Shown: positions 4,175 through 5,655 of the stretch, piece after piece
Position numbering within the stretch: position 1 is the first letter of the stretch
How the letters are laid out: every line of letters begins with the position of its first letter
Assembly (NCBI GenBank): GCA_020025395.1
Contig: JAHHSE010000101.1
Coordinates: forward strand, 1-5,655
Direction: 5' to 3'
From: Oscillospiraceae bacterium
Lineage (GTDB): Bacteria > Bacillota > Clostridia > Oscillospirales > Oscillospiraceae
DNA length: 5,655 bases
The notes under the pieces: model-generated
What the model saw: only the letters and a program-made list of their open reading frames with translations
What the model was told of the DNA's origin: nothing
The model's database searches: none
Translations under genes and position numbers: made by a program

Positions 4175-5485
4175 TTACCGGGCTTCCCCGCTCCGGAAGA
4201 GGGGGGTGACAGAATAACCGGCACCCCGGAGGTTTTCCACCACCCCCGTCTTCCCGATCATATGTCCGGCCCCCACCACCATGGTGGCGGTATGCTCTCC
4301 CTCCTGGGAGAGGAAGGTCTCACACCAGGCGGTCATATTTTGGTCCCGCTCCCCGAAGAGGGCATCCATCATTTCCTGCTCCTCCGGGGTCTCCACCGGC
4401 TTATCCTTCTTCACTTCCTGCTCAAATCCTTCCAGATCCCCGCTCTGCCATGCGGCAAAGACCTGCTCTGGCTGTCCCTTCCCCTCTTTCAGAAGGGTCA
4501 GCCCGTCCTTCACCATCTGGGCCTGGGTCTCCTCGCTCAGCCCGGACAGCAAAGCCCCCTGATAGCCATGGGACTCCACCTGATCCACCAATTTCCCATT
4601 GGTGACCGTTTTGGTGTACAGATAGAGGTCGGTTGCCATGTTGCTGGTCCCGGTGCTGTTGTCCACACTGGCCAGCTGCTCCAGGGTCGTCCCTACCATC
4701 CAGGCCTGCATGGTGTTGACTGTGGCCTCATCCAGGCCAATGGGGGCCAGAGCCTCCACCACGGCTTCATAGTCCGCCTCCTCCAGATGGTTTTTCAGAC
4801 AGTCTCCCTCCGGATAATAGGAATAGGTAAGCAGCTCCCGCGCCCCCTCCGCATCCCCAAAATCAATTTCAAAGCAGACGGTCTGGCTGTCCAAAATGGC
4901 CTCCCGTACGCTCTGGTGGAAGGGATAGAGATTCCCCTTGTCCACATGGTAGCTTCCAAAGAGATAAAGGGTGTTGTCCCCATGCTCCGCTTTCCACAAA
5001 AGCCCCCTGGAGCCGGCATCCCTCCCGTCATAGAGGGCCAGTACCAGCCGCTGGGAAAAGAGCAGGGCCTCCTGGAGGGTACAGGTCCGCTCCAGGGCAT
5101 AGTCCCCCGTTTCATCCCCCTGAATAACCCCCAGCCGAGCCATGCACGCCACCGGGTCCCCCTCCAGCCCCTCAAAGGAGAACCCCGCAGCCCGATCATA
5201 GAGTGCGGTGAGAACCCCTTTTCGGGTCAGATCTCCCTCCCGGTCCAGCGGTGTGCGCGGAGCCTCCCCTAGAAGGGCCAGCTTTCCCTCCACCTGGGCC
5301 AGAATCAGCGCCAGCTTCTCCGGGGTCAGGGCATCCTCCATGACCGCCATATCCTCCACAGTGAGAAAATCCAGGCTCTCCGCTTCACACAGACCGTCCA
5401 GCGCCCAGGGAGATACCGCCTGGGCCCCGGTGGAAAGACCAAGCCCCAAGACCATTGACAGGGCCACAGACAGGGGTTTTTTCAT
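4175..5485 (-). CDS. Predicted exported TraB/GumN family protein with SLH-like N-terminus
   Basis: A 436-residue protein. Residues 1-23 form a signal peptide (MKK, hydrophobic core, cleavage after AQA). Residues 24-153 resemble one or two degenerate S-layer-homology units (MARLGVIQGDETGDYALERT followed by LQEALLFSQRL), which would bind cell-wall polymers. Residues 160-432 match the TraB/PrgY/GumN family. GSYH at 177-180 replaces the common GTIH, FEID is at 205-208, with MATDLYLYTKTVTNGKLVDQVES at 283-305, R380 in ERDQNM, and VGAGHMIG at 404-411. The family may be metal-dependent hydrolases; its substrates are largely unknown. An in-frame ATG at 5546-5548 is rejected: it lies upstream of the promoter and would bury the signal peptide. 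The chosen start has AAGGAG nine nt upstream. Confidence 0.87.
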   Translation of the reverse strand: MKKPLSVALSMVLGLGLSTGAQAVSPWALDGLCEAESLDFLTVEDMAVMEDALTPEKLALILAQVEGKLALLGEAPRTPLDREGDLTRKGVLTALYDRAAGFSFEGLEGDPVACMARLGVIQGDETGDYALERTCTLQEALLFSQRLVLALYDGRDAGSRGLLWKAEHGDNTLYLFGSYHVDKGNLYPFHQSVREAILDSQTVCFEIDFGDAEGARELLTYSYYPEGDCLKNHLEEADYEAVVEALAPIGLDEATVNTMQAWMVGTTLEQLASVDNSTGTSNMATDLYLYTKTVTNGKLVDQVESHGYQGALLSGLSEETQAQMVKDGLTLLKEGKGQPEQVFAAWQSGDLEGFEQEVKKDKPVETPEEQEMMDALFGERDQNMTAWCETFLSQEGEHTATMVVGAGHMIGKTGVVENLRGAGYSVTPLFRSGEAR

Positions 5486-5494
5486 AGGACCACG

Positions 5495-5500
5495 CTCCTT
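5495..5500 (-). promoter_or_regulatory. Ribosome binding site deciding the TraB-family start
   Basis: AAGGAG on the minus strand lies nine nt before the ATG at 5483-5485. It supports that start over the in-frame ATG 63 nt further upstream, and yields a protein beginning with a textbook signal peptide. Confidence 0.8.
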
Positions 5501-5514
5501 TTTCAGATGTATAC

Positions 5515-5544
5515 AGTATATCTCCTCCCCCTTCCCTTTGTCAA
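5515..5544 (-). promoter_or_regulatory. Sigma-A promoter of the TraB-family gene
   Basis: On the minus strand TTGACA (5539-5544, perfect) and TATACT (5515-5520, five of six) are separated by an 18-nt purine-rich spacer. The -35 begins only a few nt after the stop codon of the upstream gene. The predicted start site near 5508 places the ribosome binding site about 10 nt into the transcript, so this gene can be expressed independently. Confidence 0.8.
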
Positions 5545-5547
5545 ACA

Positions 5548-5655
5548 TTATTTCCGTACCTCCACCTGAAGGATCATCACCGTCCTGTCGTCCGGGGAGG
5601 CCGCATGGGCGGCACTCTCCTCCAGAATGGTTCGGGCCAGTTCCTTGGGGGAGAC
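5548..5655 (-). CDS. C-terminal fragment of a SpoIIE-like PP2C phosphatase
   Basis: The open frame runs leftward from the window edge to a TAA at 5548-5550; only the last 35 residues are visible. They begin VSPKELARTILEESAAH and end with DDRTVMILQVEVRK. The pattern of a helix containing LARTILEESA, then a DDxTVxxxxV strand near the C-terminus, is the end of PP2C-type (PPM) phosphatase domains, where the DD pair contributes to metal binding. It most resembles stage II sporulation protein E (family pattern DDMTV), which dephosphorylates SpoIIAA to activate sigma-F in the forespore. The usual Met is Arg here. Another PP2C or RsbU-type phosphatase remains possible because the rest lies outside the window. 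No terminator is seen before the next gene. Confidence 0.6.
   Translation of the reverse strand, partial: VSPKELARTILEESAAHAASPDDRTVMILQVEVRK

Noticed and set aside
4124..5272. Long plus-strand open frame of 382 codons opposite the TraB-family gene
   Set aside because: It is the antisense of a well-supported gene with motifs, a signal peptide, promoter and ribosome binding site. It begins inside the bidirectional terminator, has no family resemblance, and follows from GC-rich codon bias.
5486..5548. N-terminal extension of the TraB-family protein to an ATG at 5546-5548
   Set aside because: This start lies upstream of the -35 hexamer (5539-5544), overlaps the stop codon of the preceding gene, and would place 21 polar residues before a clear signal peptide.

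Overview
The window looks like chromosomal core genome of a Gram-positive, endospore-forming member of the Clostridia. The closest feel is the Oscillospiraceae/Ruminococcaceae; this is an inference from gene content, not a search. Supporting signs are strong AGGAGG-type ribosome binding sites, consensus sigma-A promoters, U-tailed intrinsic terminators, the rpsF-ssb-rpsR gene order, a QueT family vitamin transporter subunit and what looks like the C-terminus of a SpoIIE-type sporulation phosphatase. Coding sequence is GC-rich and intergenic control regions are AT-rich. I see no mobile element, CRISPR array, tRNA or rRNA.

Layout, left to right. Positions 1-120 hold three consecutive hairpins, two of them U-tailed terminators for leftward transcripts. 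Positions 121-1165 (minus strand) are the ribosomal/replication operon rpsF-ssb-rpsR. Its consensus promoter is at 1253-1280, and its roughly 80-nt leader can form mutually exclusive hairpins, which fits known S6:S18 autoregulation. Positions 1311-2180 and 2223-2735 (minus) are galU (UDP-glucose synthesis) and queT (queuosine-precursor uptake). They are probably co-transcribed from an extended -10 promoter at 2877-2885. The queT leader is about 130 nt, structured, and carries a candidate anti-Shine-Dalgarno element: a likely translational riboswitch, for which preQ1 class III is the best guess.

A divergent promoter (2922-2950) drives a plus-strand SMI1/KNR4 (SUKH) family gene at 3038-4099, with a possible 28-codon ORF overlapping its start. 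A strong bidirectional terminator at 4104-4146 separates it from a convergent minus-strand gene (4175-5485). That gene encodes a predicted exported TraB/GumN family protein with an SLH-like N-terminal part. At the right edge is the C-terminal fragment of a SpoIIE-like phosphatase (minus).

Most of the window is housekeeping. The parts worth following up are the two structured leaders (rpsF and queT), the orphan long SUKH protein, and the SLH-like/TraB combination.
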